Notes: generated by a model not told the origin, from the sequence alone. Shown: positions 11,823-23,496, counted from the stretch's first letter. The stretch is DNA of 64,000 nt from Ectobius pallidus (GCA_964059195.1 CAXKWD010000005.1:151495265-151559264), one strand, 5' to 3'. Program-made: numbers and translations.

Positions 11823-12970
11823 GTTGTGTTGTTTGCATTGATTTCATAATTAGCAAAAAACAGTTAATCATATTGTATCACAGTGATTTTATGTTGATTT
11901 CACCGAAATCTAAATGAGCAGAATGTTTGGAGTACTTCCTCCAAACTCTGTCTTCTAATAATAATAATAATGTACGTGTATGAATTACACTGTTGATGTT
12001 TCCTCTTGACCCATTTGCACTCTGTTTACATTAGCGTACTGTGTTTGCATGAACTTGCACACGTGTCATTATTTGAGGAGTATTGAAGATATCTATTCTG
12101 TAGTCAATAAATTATAATGAAAGTTACATAACTTACAGTTTTCCTAGCCTGAGTAACGCATCCTATATGAGGCTGGCTTTCTGTGTCAAGTCATGGGTTC
12201 AATTCCGGCCCAGATGTATGGTATTTGAATTGTGCATAAATATGACGTCCGGCACACCAGCGACGGTAATAGGCATAGGTCCTGCTACAGGTGCCTTTGT
12301 ACTACCACAAACTGAATATCATTTTTTTAGTAGCATAATTAGACCTACTTCGAATTTTATTCTAAACCGCCGTGAACTAAATATAAAACAATCTAACCAA
12401 CCTCTTCACTACACAACAAACTACTTAGATAGCCACAACTTGCTTGAGATAGTCTCAAATAATAATAAACATTTTTTATAATCAGGCTTTTTTCTAAAAT
12501 AATTTAATGATAAATTAAACAATTTCACCGAAATATATTAAGCTAATCCAATTAACATTCACAATTTAAAAACCAAAGCTGTGAATAATAAATTAGAAAA
12601 TACAAACAACTAAAATAGTAAAGTTGAGTGCATCATTTTAGTTGTTTGTATTATTTGATAGCTTCATTGTGATTCCCGCATATGATAATTAATTAGAAAA
12701 TTATTTAAATACTTAGACCTTGGTGTTTACATTTTAGGAAAATGTTACTGGACCATGAATAAAAAATAATTGTTTGCTTCCTTGAAATATTTGTTTTCAT
12801 TTAATTCAGTTTCAAATGACACTCTATATTAGTGACTTCATTAAATTTCTGTCCCCCACAGGTAAAAGATGTAGGCCTATCACCAAGGATTTACCAAGAC
12901 ATGCTGCCATGGAAGGCTAAGAGGAAAAAAAAGAGAAGGAAATTTGGACCTTCAGCTGGAATACATGTCT
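11823..12970. other. Unassigned DNA between Harbinger remnant and tandem array
   Basis: Around 12150-12225 the sequence contains GGGTTCAATTCCGGCC, which looks like a pol III B box, preceded by GGCTTTCTGTGTCAAG. This suggests an eroded tRNA-derived SINE head; no tail or target duplication was found. The stretch 12832-12965 reads LSPRIYQDMLPWKAKRKKKR after a CCCCCACAG acceptor-like site. It could be a further Harbinger exon, but the support is weak. Confidence 0.3.
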
Positions 12971-15118
12971 ACAACGTTAACATTGAATGTACTAAGTACG
13001 TTTGTATATTTTGTCCTTTGATCATTATTAAGGCCCATTTGTCTCTGATTTTTCCTGATTTGTTTCAGTGTTTTCAACCCTACATCCAGAATGTAAGATT
13101 GCATTGCCTGAAAGCCTGTTGTAGCAGTGACATAATATTCAACTTTAAATATTTCTTATGGTTTATTGCAACTTGGGGGGAAAAAAATAGATGGATGATA
13201 ACAGCATCATTGTCGTGCACATGTCAGATGGAGTATAGCTGAGGATAAGTGGCAATTAAGCCCTTGAAACATTTCCAGGTTAGTTCTTGATTTAACCAAT
13301 TTGCCCACTTGATTAAGCTGTCCCCATATTTTACATCAAAATGTGAAGTGAGAAAATTGTATTCTCTATGTCCAGGGCTGAAATCCTCCTGCCCGAAACA
13401 GCATTCTTCATTGGCACAAGCAATTTCTGGAGACAGGTAATGTTGAGTCACAGCAGGGAAAGGCAAAGAAATTGCACATAAACGACAATGACATTGAAAG
13501 CGTATGTACAACGTTAACATTGAATGTACTAAGTATGTTTGTATATTTTGTCCTTTGATCATTATTAAGGCCCATTTGTCTCTGATGTTTTCCTGATTTG
13601 TTTCAGTGTTTTCAACCCTACATCCAGAATGTAAGATTGCATTGCCTGAAAGCCTGTTGTAGCAGTGACATAATATTCAGCTTTAAATATTTCTTATGGT
13701 TTATTGCAACTTGGGGGGAAAAAATAGATGGATGATAACAGCATCATTGTCTTACACATGTCAGATGGAGTATAGCTGAGGATAAGTGGCAATTAAGCCC
13801 TAGAAACATTTCCAGGTTAGTTCTTGATTTAACCCATTTGCCCACTTGATTAAGCTGTCCCCTTATTTTACATCAAAATGTGAAGTGAGAAAATTGTATT
13901 CTCTATGTCCAGGGCTGAAAACCTCCCGCCCGAAACAGCATCCTTCATTGGCACAAGCAATTTCTGGAGACAGGTAATGTTGAGTCACAGCAGGGAAAGG
14001 CAAAGAAATTGCACATAAACGACAATGACATTGAAAGCGTATGTACAACGTTAACATTGAATGTACTAAGTATGTTTGTATATTTTGTCCTTTGATCATT
14101 ATTAAGGCCCATTTGTCTCTGATGTTTTCCTGATTTGTTTCAGTGTTTTCAACCCTACATCCAGAATGTAAGATTGCATTGCCTGAAAGCCTGTTGTAGC
14201 AGTGACATAATATTCAGCTTTAAATATTTCTTATGGTTTATTGCAACTTGGGGGAAAAAAATAGATGGATGATAACAGCATCATTGTCGTGCACATGTCA
14301 GATGGAGTATAGCTGAGGATAAGTGGCAATTAAGCCCTTGAAACATTTCCAGGTTAGTTCTTGATTTAACCCATTTGCCCACTTGATTAAGCTGTCCCCT
14401 TATTTTACATCAAAATGTGAAGTGAGAAAATTGTATTCTCTATGTCCAGGGCTGAAATCCTCCCGCCCGAAACAGCATCCTTCATTGGCACAAGCAATTT
14501 CTGGAGACAGGTAATGTTGAGTCACAGCAAGGAAAGGCAAAGAAATTGCACATAAACGACAATGACATTGAAAGGGTATGTACAACGTTAACATTGAATG
14601 TACTAAGTATGTTTGTATATTTTGTCCTTTGATCATTATTAAGGCCCATTTGTCTCTGATGTTTTCCTGATTTGTTTCAGTGTTTTCAACCCTACATCCA
14701 GAATGTAAGATTGCATTGCCTGAAAGCCTGTTGTAGCAGTGACATAATATTCAGCTTTAAATATTTCTTATGGTTTATTGCAACTTGGGGGAAAAAAATA
14801 GATGGATGATAACAGCATCATTGTCGTGCACATGTCAGATGGAGTATAGCTGAGGATAAGTGGCAATTAAGCCCTTGAAACATTTCCAGGTTAGTTCTTG
14901 ATTTAACCCATTTGCCCACTTGATTAAGCTGTCCCCTTATTTTACATCAAAATGTGAAGTGAGAAAATTGTATTCTCTATGTCCAGGGCTGAAATCCTCC
15001 CGCCCGAAACAGCATCCTTCATTGGCACAAGCAATTTCTGGAGACAGGTAATGTTGAGTCACAGCAGGGAAAGGCAAAGAAATTGCACATAAACGACAAT
15101 GACATTGAAAGGGTATGG
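12971..15118. repeat. Tandem array of four 537-bp units
   Basis: ACAACGTTAACATTGAATG occurs at 12971, 13508, 14045 and 14582, each exactly 537 bp apart. The fourth unit ends at about 15118. The units are nearly identical, differing by scattered substitutions and one- to three-base indels, so the array is recent. The 3' end of each unit (CGACAATGACATTGAAAG) is the beginning of a mariner-type reading frame. That frame continues past the array only after the last unit. Minus-strand open frames repeated in each unit are periodicity products with no recognised domain. Confidence 0.93.
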
Positions 15119-15552
15119 GCTGCTTTTGTAGGAAGCCCGAGGAAATCCATTCGTGAGGCGGCAAGACAACTGCAAATACCAAACTCCACAGTCCATGGGA
15201 GAGAAGACCTACACCATGGCCACCAAGGTCACCAGACATGACTCCACTTGGATATCTTTCTCTGGGGTTTTGTGAAAGACAAAGTGTATCGCACGCATGA
15301 GACTGCTATTGCAGATTTACATGGCCGAATCTATGATGCAATAGGACTAGTCACACCGGAGATGCTTTTGTGTGTGTGGCACGAAATTGAGTATCGTCTG
15401 GACATAGCCCGGGCCACAAATGATGCTCACATAGCGGCTTATAAAAACTCATCGTGTTTCTCTTTGTAACTGTGAAAACATAACGGCAATAAATGCAATA
15501 GTTTCAGATATATAATTATTTCTTTTTCATCAGGTCTTTCCCAGACACCCTG
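15080..15552 (+). pseudogene. Internally deleted mariner/Tc1-like element, left part inside the tandem array
   Basis: The frame reads NDNDIERVWAAFVGSPRKS then IREAARQLQIPNSTVH, the N-terminal helix-turn-helix. It then jumps at about 15197 straight to PWPPRSPDMTPLDIFLWG and VKDKVYRT, the block carrying the third catalytic Asp, and stops at 15467-15469. The intervening catalytic core is missing. The right terminus is GTCTTTCCCAGACACCCTG, ending near 15552 and followed by TA, the usual mariner target. The left terminus was not found. Non-functional. Confidence 0.8.
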
Positions 15553-15554
15553 TA

Positions 15555-16050
15555 TATTATGACTTATGTGGTCAGGTAGTCTATTTACTCATATAAGTCG
15601 GGTGGAATAGTAGTATGTACTTTTACTACCTATTAAGATTTGTATGTATAAAAATCTTTGGGAAAGCTCTTAGCAAACAATAGATAGTGTTGGCCATGAT
15701 TAGATTTGCCTTGAAGCCTTAGAATAAACTATGAAATGTATGCAGCAAGAGTAGAATAGAACTCTACTTTGTAGGTTTTATTATGAAAAATCATAGCATG
15801 CATCATTCGTGGCTTCAATTGCTTAGTGAATGGTTGGTAGTTATTTGCATTGCTGCATTTTTACAAATAAGAGATAAAGGAGGTATAAAGAGAGAAGAAT
15901 GCCATCAGTTACAGAAAACATGAAAAATAATGAAAATTATGTAATGCACAATCATGCTCAGCATTCGGTTAGTAGCCAATAGTAACATAAATACCCAAAG
16001 AGCACAAAATCGATTAGTATCAGAAAGTAAATCCTACGGTATGCTATTAC
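15555..16050. other. Unassigned DNA between two mariner copies
   Basis: Nothing recognisable in either strand. Confidence 0.4.
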
Positions 16051-16054
16051 CAGA

Positions 16055-17026
16055 ATTGTGACTATTGGCATCACACAGTTTAAGGAGTGGTACAACCGGT
16101 TTAAAGAGGGCCGCACATCGGTGGAGAGTGAGCCACACTCCGGTCAGCCATCAACATGCCGAAATGATCAGGTCATTGCCAAAGTGAATGCCGTGGTGAT
16201 GCGGGACCGTCGTGAGTATCCGAGAAATTGCGGAAGAGGTGGGCATCAGCATTGGCCATGAAGAGAGTGGAGGCAAAATTTGTGCCGAAACTGCTGACAG
16301 CAGAGCAAAAGCAACTTCGTGTTGACGTCTCACAGGACATGTTGGACTCCACAAACAGTAACCCCGACATCATGAACTGGTAATGACTGGTAATGACTCC
16401 TGGGTGTACGGGTATAACCCGGAAACCAAATCCCAGTCATCACAGTGGAAGCATTCCACGTCACTAAGACCAAAAATGGCCCGCCAAGTGCGCAATGTCA
16501 AAGTGATGCTGACTACTTTCTTTGACTCCCACGGTGTGGTACACAAGTACGCACCACAGGGTCAAACAGGGATGTCCTCCATTGCCTATGTGATGATGTG
16601 CGGCACAAGAGAACTGGAGTAGTGGTCAACAGGAAATTGGCACCTCCATCACGACAATGCTCCAGCACATTCCTTGCACTTGATTCAGATTTTTTTTGGT
16701 GAAGAACAAGACTCCTGTGGTTCACAACAGGCTCCTTACTCTCCTGATATGGCCCCCTGCGACTTCTGGCTGTTCCCCAAACTCAATATGCCATTGAAAG
16801 GAATGCGATTTCAGACAAGAGAGGACATTATGGCTGCAACGACAGCCGAGCTAAACTCCATTCCAAAAGAGGCTTTCTTGGCTTCCAACAAAGCGGCACC
16901 GTTGGGAGAAGTGTGTGGAGTCCCAAGGAGACTACTTTGAGGGTGACTAGGTTTCCAACGCTCCTCCAAGTATGCCAGTTTTTTTTCCCCGGCCAAAGGT
17001 CGGATACTTTTCAAACAGACCTCGTA
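16055..17026 (+). pseudogene. Decayed mariner transposase copy
   Basis: Blocks in order: ITQFKEWYNRFKEGRTSVES (HTH region, frame from 16058), a helix block VIAKVNAVVMRD, then in other frames TGNDSWVYGYNPETKSQSSQ (first catalytic Asp changed: GDESW-type motif reads GNDSW), RNVKVMLTTFFDS, HHDNAPAHSLHLIQ (second Asp) and APYSPDMAPCDFWLFPKL (third Asp). The protein is split by at least three frameshifts and stops. A right terminus GGTCGGATACTTTTC..CAGACCTCGTA (about 16999-17026) fits this group. The left terminus is missing. Confidence 0.85.
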
Positions 17027-17542
17027 CAGATATAGTGTGCTGATGTGGAGTTTTGAGCACATCCGTGGAATTCGTGGACTTAGACACACATTTAACTTAG
17101 AGACCTAAGCACCTCTGTGTTTAAGTATCTAGTCTTTTTCATTATTGTTGTATTAATATTATAACTCATGCAATTATGCTTAGAAAGCTATCACTTTAAA
17201 TACTTCTCATGCACTTTGTTAGAATACATGTGTAATTGTTATAACATTGGTACCAAATGGTAAGATCCACTGGACCAACTAGTTTAACTGAACCACAATG
17301 ACTTCTGGGAGTATTCCAGTTTAACAGGAGAAAACATAAACCATAAACCATCCTATTCACTACAAAAGACAAACAAGACACAGAGTAGCAAGTTAAACTA
17401 CTTGGAATATGGTTGGACAGCAAGCTTTCCTGGAAACATCATATAACTGTAATAAGTAAAAAATTGTCAAAAGCTTTGTTCCTCTTGAGAAGACTCAAAT
17501 TATGTGTATCGGTGGGCACCTTATTAAGTGTTTATTATAGTA

Positions 17543-18879
17543 CAGGGTGCGGCAGAAACAATGACCCATTTTAAATTGCATGCCATTGTTGAACCCGACT
17601 TCCTAGAGAGTTGATGTTGGTACCAGTGTGCAGTGCAGTTCAAAGCATTTCCAGTCAGTATGGAGCGTTGGTCGAATGAACATCGTGCATTTGTAATTGA
17701 AACGTTTTTCAAATGTGGTGATAGTGTCATACGAACGAAGCGTTTATTTAGGCAACATTTTGACTTAGGTCGGAATGATCATGTTCCGTCCCGGAAGTCG
17801 ATTATGAGATGGGTCCAGCAGTTCAGAGCAACAGCATCTGCAGCAAACAGAAAGCCCCCTGGAAGGCCACGTACGGTTCGCACCCCGGACAGCATTGAAA
17901 GAGTAACAGCTGCTTTAGAGCAAAGTCCAACGCGATCAGTTCGTCGGCATTCTCAAGTCCTTAACATCTCGGAAAGAAGTGTGCGACAGATGTTGCATCT
18001 GGATATGAAGTTCCATCCCTACAAACTCCAAGTGGTGCATCAATTATTGGATAGAGATCTGCAGGCACGTCAGGCTTTCTGTACACGGCTTCTGGAGATG
18101 ATCAACACTCAACCCGATTTTCTCAACAATTTCATGATGTCTGACGAGGCCCATTTTCACTTATCTGGCTATGTGAACAAACAAAACTTTAGATACTGGG
18201 CATCTACCAATCCTTGTCAGATTCACGAAAGACCACTTCATAGCGCAAAAGTTACCGTGTGGTGTGGCGTGTCTGCGCAGGGTATTCTTGGTCCGTATTT
18301 TTTTGAGAATGAAGCGGGTAACAGTGTCTATGTAACATCAGATCGATATGTTGTTATGTTGCAACAGTTCGTAATGCAGGAAATGCGCCGTAAAAATATT
18401 TGTTTGCAGTCGTTGTGGTTCCAGCAGGACGGTGCAACCTCTCACACAGCCAGAACGTCCATGACAGCCTTACGCAGAATGTTTCCAGGGCATCTTGTTT
18501 CCCGCTTTGGTGATATCAACTGGCCACCCCGTTCGCCTGATTTATCGGCCTGTGATTACTTTCTGTGGGGATTCCTGAAATCCAAAGTGTATGCTAACAG
18601 GCCAAGAACTATTGAGGACTTGAAAACAAACATCCGCGCCGAAATTGAGGCCATAACAGGCGACACTCTTCGTAAGGTTATGGAGAGTCTGCGTGTTCGT
18701 GCTGAAAGTTGTTTCGCCAACAATGGTGGACACCTGAAGGACATAATTTACAAAAAGTGACATGTGTAATAAATGGTATGAAGTGTTCTTTCGAACAGTC
18801 CACTAATAATGTGGAAATGTATTTTTTCAAGCTTAAATAACATGGGTGTAAAATGGGTCATTGTTTCTGCCGCACCCTG
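17543..18879 (+). mobile_element. Complete DD41D mariner/Tc1 transposon, 1337 bp
   Basis: The termini are CAGGGTGCGGCAGAAACAAT (17543) and its near-perfect inverted partner ending at 18879. Identity runs for about 30 bp, to TGACCCATTTTA. The element is flanked by TA on both sides (17541-17542 and 18880-18881), the expected target duplication. It carries one uninterrupted transposase frame and no internal insertions. It sits inside the dead LINE described at 17180-19410, so it is younger than that copy. Confidence 0.95.
17660..18760 (+). CDS. DD41D mariner/Tc1-family transposase, apparently intact
   Basis: The cut-and-paste transposase binds the element's inverted repeats and mobilises it in the nucleus. 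The frame is open from 17633 (375 codons). I prefer the second Met, at 17660, because MERWSNEHRAFVIETF begins the conserved N-terminal domain. Numbering from 17633: HTH domains span about residues 10-125 with a GRPR linker at 77-80; the catalytic blocks are SDEAHFHLSGY (Asp171), WFQQDGATSHTA (Asp266) and WPPRSPDLSACDYFLWG (Asp308). Asp266 and Asp308 are separated by 41 residues, which places it in a DD41D-type group rather than classic DD34D mariner. All three acids are present and the protein is full length. TIRs flank it closely (87 bp upstream of 17633, 119 bp downstream), leaving little room for a promoter. Confidence 0.93.
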   Translation: MERWSNEHRAFVIETFFKCGDSVIRTKRLFRQHFDLGRNDHVPSRKSIMRWVQQFRATASAANRKPPGRPRTVRTPDSIERVTAALEQSPTRSVRRHSQVLNISERSVRQMLHLDMKFHPYKLQVVHQLLDRDLQARQAFCTRLLEMINTQPDFLNNFMMSDEAHFHLSGYVNKQNFRYWASTNPCQIHERPLHSAKVTVWCGVSAQGILGPYFFENEAGNSVYVTSDRYVVMLQQFVMQEMRRKNICLQSLWFQQDGATSHTARTSMTALRRMFPGHLVSRFGDINWPPRSPDLSACDYFLWGFLKSKVYANRPRTIEDLKTNIRAEIEAITGDTLRKVMESLRVRAESCFANNGGHLKDIIYKK

Positions 18880-19410
18880 TATATTCCATTGACATCTTAA
18901 CTATAGTATTTTGCTCTGGGGCAATAGCAGGGAAGCCAATCATGTTTTCTTGCTCCAAAAGAAGGCTATCGTAATAATAAAGAATTGCGATTCTCGCCAA
19001 CATTGTAGACCAATTTTTCAGGAATTTGAAATTTTAACTTTGGGATCATTGTATGTATTTGCATGTTTGAATTTTGTTCACCATCAAAATAAGAATGAGG
19101 TATTGTTTTCTGATATACACAGTTATGATACAAGGGGAAGAAATAATATGGCGTTACCTAAATTTCGTTTACAGAAATCCCTTGATACTCATTTGTATCT
19201 TGGGATAAAATTATATAATAAGTTACTGGTGTCTTTGAGTCAGACTAGAGATGCAAATATTTTTAAAAATATAATTAAATATATGTTAAAAAGACATAAT
19301 TTTTACATTGTACAGGAATACCTGAACATAGATGTATTCTTTTAATGGCTCATTAACGTTAACTATTGTATTGTATGCTGAATGGTATAATAAATTATTA
19401 TTATTAATAA

Positions 19411-20134
19411 AGCATCCTTTTGTACTTTTGTATTTTCAAGAATATGGAGAAAGCCCTGCTGGGGGTGTTCCTACCGTCTTCGATAGGTAAGCACAAAAAT
19501 CTTGTATTTTAACCTAATCTTAATAGACTTTCAAAACTAATACTGTCATTTTATTAATAAAGCATCATTTGTACTTTGGAAAAAGGACAATGATGGGAAT
19601 ATCTTCAACTGACATCAAGCAAAATGGTTCGCTACAAGAAAGATTATCGTGAAGTGAAGTTTAAGAATTCCCTAATAGAGGACGAGCCCTCCTAAGAGAG
19701 GACAAGCCCTTCAAAGTACTAAGTTTCTTAAGAAGAGGTAAAACCAATGTGAAACTCGAGCCCAAAAAATGCTACACTGACAAATTACTTCCCCAAGAAA
19801 TATAAAAGTGACCTCATCAGTAATCTTAATCTTCGTCCTGGTTATCACAAATTTTATTTAGGACTTAAGAGCTCTGCCGCCATTCCTGAAGTTCTGCCAG
19901 ATATTGAAGAATTTGTTCATGTTTAAAGTGTTGAAAGCTCAAAACATGGAACTTTAAATAACTTTCTTTCTGAGAGTTAATATAATTTGTCTACATACAT
20001 GTTTATCCATTTGTTATTTTTCGATATTCTGGCTCACTATTTTTCATAATAATAGCAGCATTTTTGTCATTATGTAGAATCTATTACATGGATAGATTCA
20101 CAATGCAAAAATTCACATTTCTAACTTTGTTTAA
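19411..20134. other. Unassigned DNA
   Basis: A short direct repeat (TTATTAATAAAGCATC) occurs at about 19402 and 19553. No coding block, RNA gene or terminal repeat is recognisable. Confidence 0.4.
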
Positions 20135-21330
20135 AATTTTTATTTATTGAGCGATTTCCTCATTTCTGAGGTTAAACTCCACCAACACAACAACTCTATT
20201 ACAATAACATTTGTATAAAAGTTCAGTAATTTCTAACCAAATTTTTACATATTTTAATAAAATTAACATATTTCCAAAGAATGTTCAATGTGTTGCATGG
20301 TACCACTTATCCCAGTCCATTGAATCTTCTGGGTTTAACTGAAAATGTTGTAAGGAGTCTCGAGCGCAATGATCCCATTTTCTAGCAGGTCTTCCCTTCT
20401 TCCTTCTCCCCTCTGGTTGCCAATTCATTATAGCTTTTGGTATCCTATTCTCCGGCATTCTTTGTAGATGTCCATACCAATTTAGTCTTTTTTTGTCTAT
20501 TGTTGTTAAAATTGTTTCCTCTGCTTTCATTATCTTCCTTATTTCTGAATTTCAAACTCTTTCTATTCTTGATTTTCTTGCAGCTCTTCTCCAAAAATCC
20601 ATTTCTGTAGCACTTATTTTCTGTTATGGTGTGAATTTACTGTCCATGTCTCTGCCCCATATAATACTATACTTTGGAAAATTGTTTTAAAAATTATTGT
20701 TTTAGTTTTGTTAATTATATTTTTATTCCACAATACCGAATTTAGCATTCCTATAACTTTTCTCCCGTTAGCGATCCTTTTCTGTATTTCTTTATTTGAT
20801 GTTCCGTCTAATTCAAGTATGGATCCCAAATAGCAAAAATCTTGCACTTTTTTTAATCTTCTTTCCATCTATATATAAATCATCCGTGTCATTGGTTAAA
20901 TACTCTGTTTTATTGTAATTTATTTGTAATCCCCATTTCTTATAAACTTCATTTAGTTTTCTACACGTATAATTTGCATCTTCTCCATCCTGAGCCACGA
21001 CCACCTGGTCACCTGCAAACAGCAAATTATGTAAGAACTTTTCCTCATCTAACTGGATTCCCATTTTTCGACATTTCATTATCCATTCTTTCAGGCATAT
21101 TTCTAGATATATTTTAAACAAAATTGGGGACATAGGACATCCCTGTAAAAGACCTTTACTTGTTTTGATTTCTTCTGTTATATCTTTACCTACTTTAATT
21201 CTATATTTATTATCAGAATATATATATTTTATAACATTTATTATTTCTTTATCAATTTTTGCTTCTGTTAATGTTTTCCATAATAATTTAGAGTTTTTAT
21301 ATGAAGAGTAGGAAGAAAAGAGCAGTTTAA
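20135..21330 (-). pseudogene. Non-LTR retrotransposon RT fragment with 3' tail
   Basis: On the minus strand, reading from 21330 downward: KLLWKTLTEAKIDKEIINVI, SKGLLQGCPMSPILFKIYLE (RT motif), HNLLFAGDQVVVAQDGED (the FADD catalytic motif reads FAGD, so the active site is lost), RKLNEVYKKWGLQINYNKTE, then in a second frame VQDFCYLGSILELDGTSN and ALYGAETW-type blocks (about 20868-20614). In a third frame come KRLNWYGHLQRMPENRIPK and GRRKKGRPARKW (20530-20285). The 3' end carries AATAAATAAAA near 20150-20135. Two frameshifts, the mutated active site and a missing 5' half make it dead. The C-terminal GRP.RW block resembles that of the fragment at 22478. Confidence 0.8.
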
Positions 21331-21498
21331 AAAAGAAGGAATGACCTAGGGGGAAAAAAAATAGAATTAGAAGAAACTGGATATTGGAAGAAAGAGAAAG
21401 GCAGGCAAAATTACATACCTACTGAGCTGGCAGAGCAATAATTTCAATTTATAATGCCAGTTGTAGCAGCTTTTTAAAGCACCTAATTAATTCAAAAG

Positions 21499-21809
21499 AA
21501 TTAAACACTGCAGCGCTACATCCGTGGAGGGACTTGGCCTACCACCTGACCGCTGCGTCATCTACCACAGGCAGATGGCAGGATTGGGGGGCATGTAGTA
21601 AGCATGCCGACACCCACAGCCGTTAATGGTGGTTTTCATGACCGGAGTCGCTAGTTCTCTATCAAGTAGCTCCTCAATTTGAATCATGAGGCTGAGTGCA
21701 CCCCTGCCGAAAATCCCTACCTCAGAAAAATCCGAGAAGGTACCGGGGATCGAACCCGGGCCATCGGATCTGTAGTCAGCGACGCTAACTCAAGACCACG
21801 CCAGCACTC
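21499..21809 (-). mobile_element. tRNA-derived SINE (family A), minus orientation, 14-bp target duplication
   Basis: Read on the minus strand, the head is GTGCTGGCGTGGTCTTGAG..GTTAGCGTCGCTGACTAC followed by a B box GGGTTCGATCCC, giving a tRNA-like 5' region. The body of about 240 bp has GAGGTAGGGATTTTC and AACGGCTGTGGGTGTCGG. The element is flanked by AATTAATTCAAAAG at 21485-21498 and 21810-21823. The same family occurs in the opposite orientation at 37523-37838. It is not a functional tRNA gene: the body continues for 240 bp past the tRNA-like head. Confidence 0.92.
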
Positions 21810-22059
21810 AATTAATTCAAAAGGATCAGAATAAATAGTAACTTCGTTTTATTATTATCAAAATAAATAAATAATTATTAACAGAATTAATAAATAATTT
21901 CGTTACTTAAGTAAAATTTGCAGTAAAGAAATATATCAAGTGTTAATACAAAGGCTATCTTCTTTCCAAAGTCCAATCGATCATGAGATTAAAACCACAG
22001 CAACAATCAGATGAAGCTTTGCGCAGATGTTTTTCGCAGTGTCTCTAGTATGCCTGTCG

Positions 22060-22477
22060 ATTGCATCACGTCACACGTGTCAGTTCTGAGCACAGAGTGA
22101 GTGTGTAAACATGCCTAGAACGATAGTGTCTCCCACCAAATGTGAAGTGCGTGCTGTAATTTGATTTCTTCATGCTGAGGGATCCAGTGCAGCCAAAATT
22201 CGACTAATGAGTAATGTGTACAGTGAAACTTTCATGAGTGACAGCAAAATGCGGCAATGGTGCAGGGACTTTGAAGCAGGACGTACAGATGTTCATGATG
22301 CAGGCGGCCAGGGAAGGAAACGAGTGTCAGCCAATGACCTTGTTCAGCGAGTGGATCAGGTGATTCGAGAAAATCGTTGATTCACAATTTCTGTGTTGAG
22401 CGATTCATTTTCCGTAATTTCAAGATCAGTTCTCTATAACATCGTGAGTGAGAGACTTCAGTACAGCAAACTGTGTG
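22060..22477 (+). pseudogene. Mariner transposase N-terminal fragment
   Basis: From an ATG at 22111 the frame reads VSPTKCEVRAVI, a TGA, FLHAEGSSAAKIRLMSNVY, WCRDFEAGRTDVHDAGGQGR, DLVQRVDQVIREN and ISRSVLYNIVSERLQYSKLC. This is the HTH half of the same mariner group as the copy at 24583-29560. It ends abruptly at 22477, where LINE sequence begins, so either the LINE inserted here or a recombination joined the two. Several in-frame stops. Confidence 0.8.
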
Positions 22478-23150
22478 TAACCTAATGGACAAGGCACAAG
22501 TGCAAAAATTCAAACGAGAAATATTAGACAGCTGCGTACTCCCAACATATATATATGGAGCACAAACTTGGACAACAACCCAACAACAAAGGACATCAAT
22601 ACAGACTACTCAGAGAAAGATGGAAAGGAAGATATTACAGATATCAAGAAGCGACCAGATAAGTAACATTGAAATAAGGAAAAAGACACAAGTAAAGGAT
22701 GCTGCGACAGCAGCGCAAGTAGCAAAGTGGAGATGGGTAGATAACTCAGCAAGACTGAATAACAACCATTGGGCAAACATTGTAACGATGTGGGATCCAA
22801 GAGAAGGAGAGAGTGGACCAGGTAGACCAAGAACGAGATGGGCGGACGAAATGAAGAACACTGGCAGCACCCGGACTAGGATGGCGAGGAACCGAGATGT
22901 CTGAAAGGCACACGAAAACCGCATAAAATACAAAGGACAGACCTGAATAAGACAGCAAAAGTGAGAATAAGTGAAGAGTGGAGTGAAAAGGCGAAAATGT
23001 AAAACAATCATAGATGAAGACAAACGATCTACAAAGGACAAAGCCAGGAGAATTTCACATTCTTAGCTCAGATGTGGGAAGAACAATTGAGCTACCCTCC
23101 TTTTAGGAGAGGCCGTTCCCCTTTAGGAATTCAAGGATATTATTATTATT
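22473..23150 (+). pseudogene. 5'-truncated non-LTR retrotransposon C-terminus
   Basis: The frame 22473-22904 (143 codons) reads ILDSCVLPTYIYGAQTWTTT, QTTQRKMERKILQISRSDQI, KWRWVDNSARLNNNHW and GPGRPRTRWADEM, the C-terminal segment of endonuclease/RT-type LINEs. The stop at 22902-22904 replaces a position followed by KAHENRIKYK, so the original frame continued a little. The element ends with AGGATATTATTATTATT near 23134-23150. It is truncated on its 5' side at the junction with mariner sequence, as is usual for LINE insertions. Confidence 0.78.
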
Positions 23151-23496
23151 TCAGCAGACAACAGCTGGGACAATTATAGTCCAGCAATGCTGAAAAAACC
23201 TAAAAGCAAGCCTCTCTGAGGGAGTGGAAACCAATTCAACATCACTGAAATAAAGACTTTAAACGCAGTGCAGAAGAACATGGAAATTCAGCACATTGTT
23301 AATCTTGGAGATGCACCTGAAGGTGAGGTGTACTTAAAAGGATCGAAAAACAGCAGATGGACAAAACAAACCCATTTGGTTCTACATCGCATAGTAGGCT
23401 CTCTTGTGACATATCACCAAAGTCTTAAAGAAAAGACATGTTTATTAATAATACTTCTGAAATAGGTCTACATGTGCAATTAAAATTAACAAATTG

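Larger units (their letters stand above)
17180..19410 (+). pseudogene. Non-LTR retrotransposon (Jockey/CR1-like) C-terminal RT region, split by a mariner
   Basis: Before the mariner (about 17390-17540) the frame reads KLNYLGIWLDSKLSWKHHI and ALFLLRRL. After it (18882-19345) comes HLNYSILLWGN, VFLLQKKAIVIIKNC, HCRPIFQEFEILTL, YDTRGRNNMALP and YNKLLVSLSQ. These are the standard post-RT blocks (thumb and connection) of Jockey/CR1-type LINEs. The open part after 18911 is 144 residues. The element ends in a TAATAAATTATTATTATTAA tail near 19385-19405. Stops, a frameshift at the mariner site and loss of the 5' half make it dead. Confidence 0.78.

Noticed and set aside
13224..15239. Repeated minus-strand frames of 78-112 codons
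   Set aside because: They recur once per 537-bp unit and run into mariner or flanking DNA; no conserved domain is recognised.
22606..23041. Minus-strand frames of up to 143 codons opposite the LINE fragment
   Set aside because: Antisense shadows of the non-LTR RT coding region.
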